DNA of 7,119 nt, taken from assembly GCA_002937815.1 (NCBI GenBank), contig PTKQ01000018.1, positions 1-7,119 of the forward strand, in the 5' to 3' direction. Source of the DNA: Alphaproteobacteria bacterium MarineAlpha6_Bin2. GTDB lineage: Bacteria; Pseudomonadota; Alphaproteobacteria; GCA-002720895. Positions 6,967 through 7,119 of this stretch are shown here, in pieces. The notes below the pieces were generated by a model. The model was not told the origin of the DNA and searched no databases. It saw only the letters and a list, made by a program, of their open reading frames with translations. The position numbers and the translations under genes are program-made. Numbering within the stretch: the first letter of the stretch is position 1; each line of letters starts with the position of its first letter.

Positions 6967-7119
6967 ATGAAAAAAAGTTTTTTAATTAAAAATGGCTTTA
7001 AAAATTATAGTTTGAAACCAATAAAATCTGATGCTTCTTTTAGAAAATTTTTTCGTATCAAACAAAAACATAAAGAATTTATTTTTTTTTCTTCCCCTAA
7101 ATTAAAAGAAAACAATACA
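6967..7119 (+). CDS. amgK: AmgK-like aminoglycoside-phosphotransferase-fold sugar kinase, N-terminal part only
   Basis: The first 51 codons of a gene running off the window edge without a stop. The SDASFRKFFRI segment (about residues 21-31) matches the GDASFRRYxRL signature of the COG3178/AmgK family. These kinases phosphorylate the anomeric carbon of N-acetylmuramate or N-acetylglucosamine for cell-wall recycling, feeding the nucleotidyltransferase MurU. The usual LMDAPP segment that follows is replaced by FFSSPKLKE, so this member is divergent. Position supports the call: in alphaproteobacteria a phosphotransferase of this type commonly follows or is fused to tsaE, with a nucleotidyltransferase next. 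ATG at 6967 is chosen because it gives the expected distance to DASFR. There is no Shine-Dalgarno sequence. The kinase catalytic residues lie beyond the window, so substrate specificity is inferred. Confidence 0.68.
   Translation, partial: MKKSFLIKNGFKNYSLKPIKSDASFRKFFRIKQKHKEFIFFSSPKLKENNT

Noticed and set aside
7082..7090. T9 run near the window end as a terminator
   Set aside because: It lies inside the open amgK-like reading frame (Phe codons) with no G/C hairpin before it.

Overview
This is a gene-dense core-chromosome segment from a very AT-rich, streamlined alphaproteobacterium. Six genes all lie on the + strand: polA (DNA polymerase I), chvI and chvG (acid/envelope-stress two-component system), ahcY (S-adenosylhomocysteine hydrolase), tsaE (t6A tRNA-modification ATPase), and the first 51 codons of an amgK-like sugar kinase cut by the window edge. 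Base composition is plainly low in G+C. Intergenic gaps are 10-60 bp. The order chvI-chvG-...-ahcY-...-tsaE-phosphotransferase is an alphaproteobacterial arrangement. Compact genes and A/T-rich spacers suggest a SAR11/HIMB59-like marine lineage, but that placement is inference and was not tested by phylogeny.

Layout. Bases 1-57 are an A/T-rich leader with a perfect TATAAT just before polA, which begins with TTG at 58. PolA is full length with all three domains and catalytic residues, but has Tyr at the nucleotide-discrimination position that is Phe762 in E. coli. chvI follows 17 bp after polA and chvG 20 bp after chvI. A 60-bp A/T-rich spacer containing a TATAAT inside a perfect 12-bp palindrome precedes ahcY. 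tsaE follows ahcY at once, yet its reading frame has no ATG, GTG or TTG at the right end: either AUU initiates or one base separates it from an out-of-frame ATG. tsaE ends in an A9 run directly before its stop, and the amgK-like gene starts 10 nt after that stop, behind a T8 run. No intergenic stretch exceeds 60 bp and there are no RNA genes, CRISPR arrays or mobile elements.

How the genes work together. ChvG (membrane sensor kinase) and ChvI (DNA-binding regulator) are a cognate pair. AhcY clears S-adenosylhomocysteine produced by methyltransferases. TsaE helps make t6A37 in tRNA. The amgK-like kinase probably recycles cell-wall amino sugars. PolA repairs and matures DNA. Apart from the ChvG/ChvI pair these are housekeeping functions linked by position rather than by one pathway. 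I see no obviously new multi-gene system. The observations most worth following are the tsaE start, the slippery tsaE/amgK junction (which could yield a TsaE-AmgK fusion of the kind encoded as one protein in some Rhizobiales), the Tyr variant of PolA, the short-class AhcY, and the absence of the PTS-Ntr genes that usually sit between chvG and ahcY.
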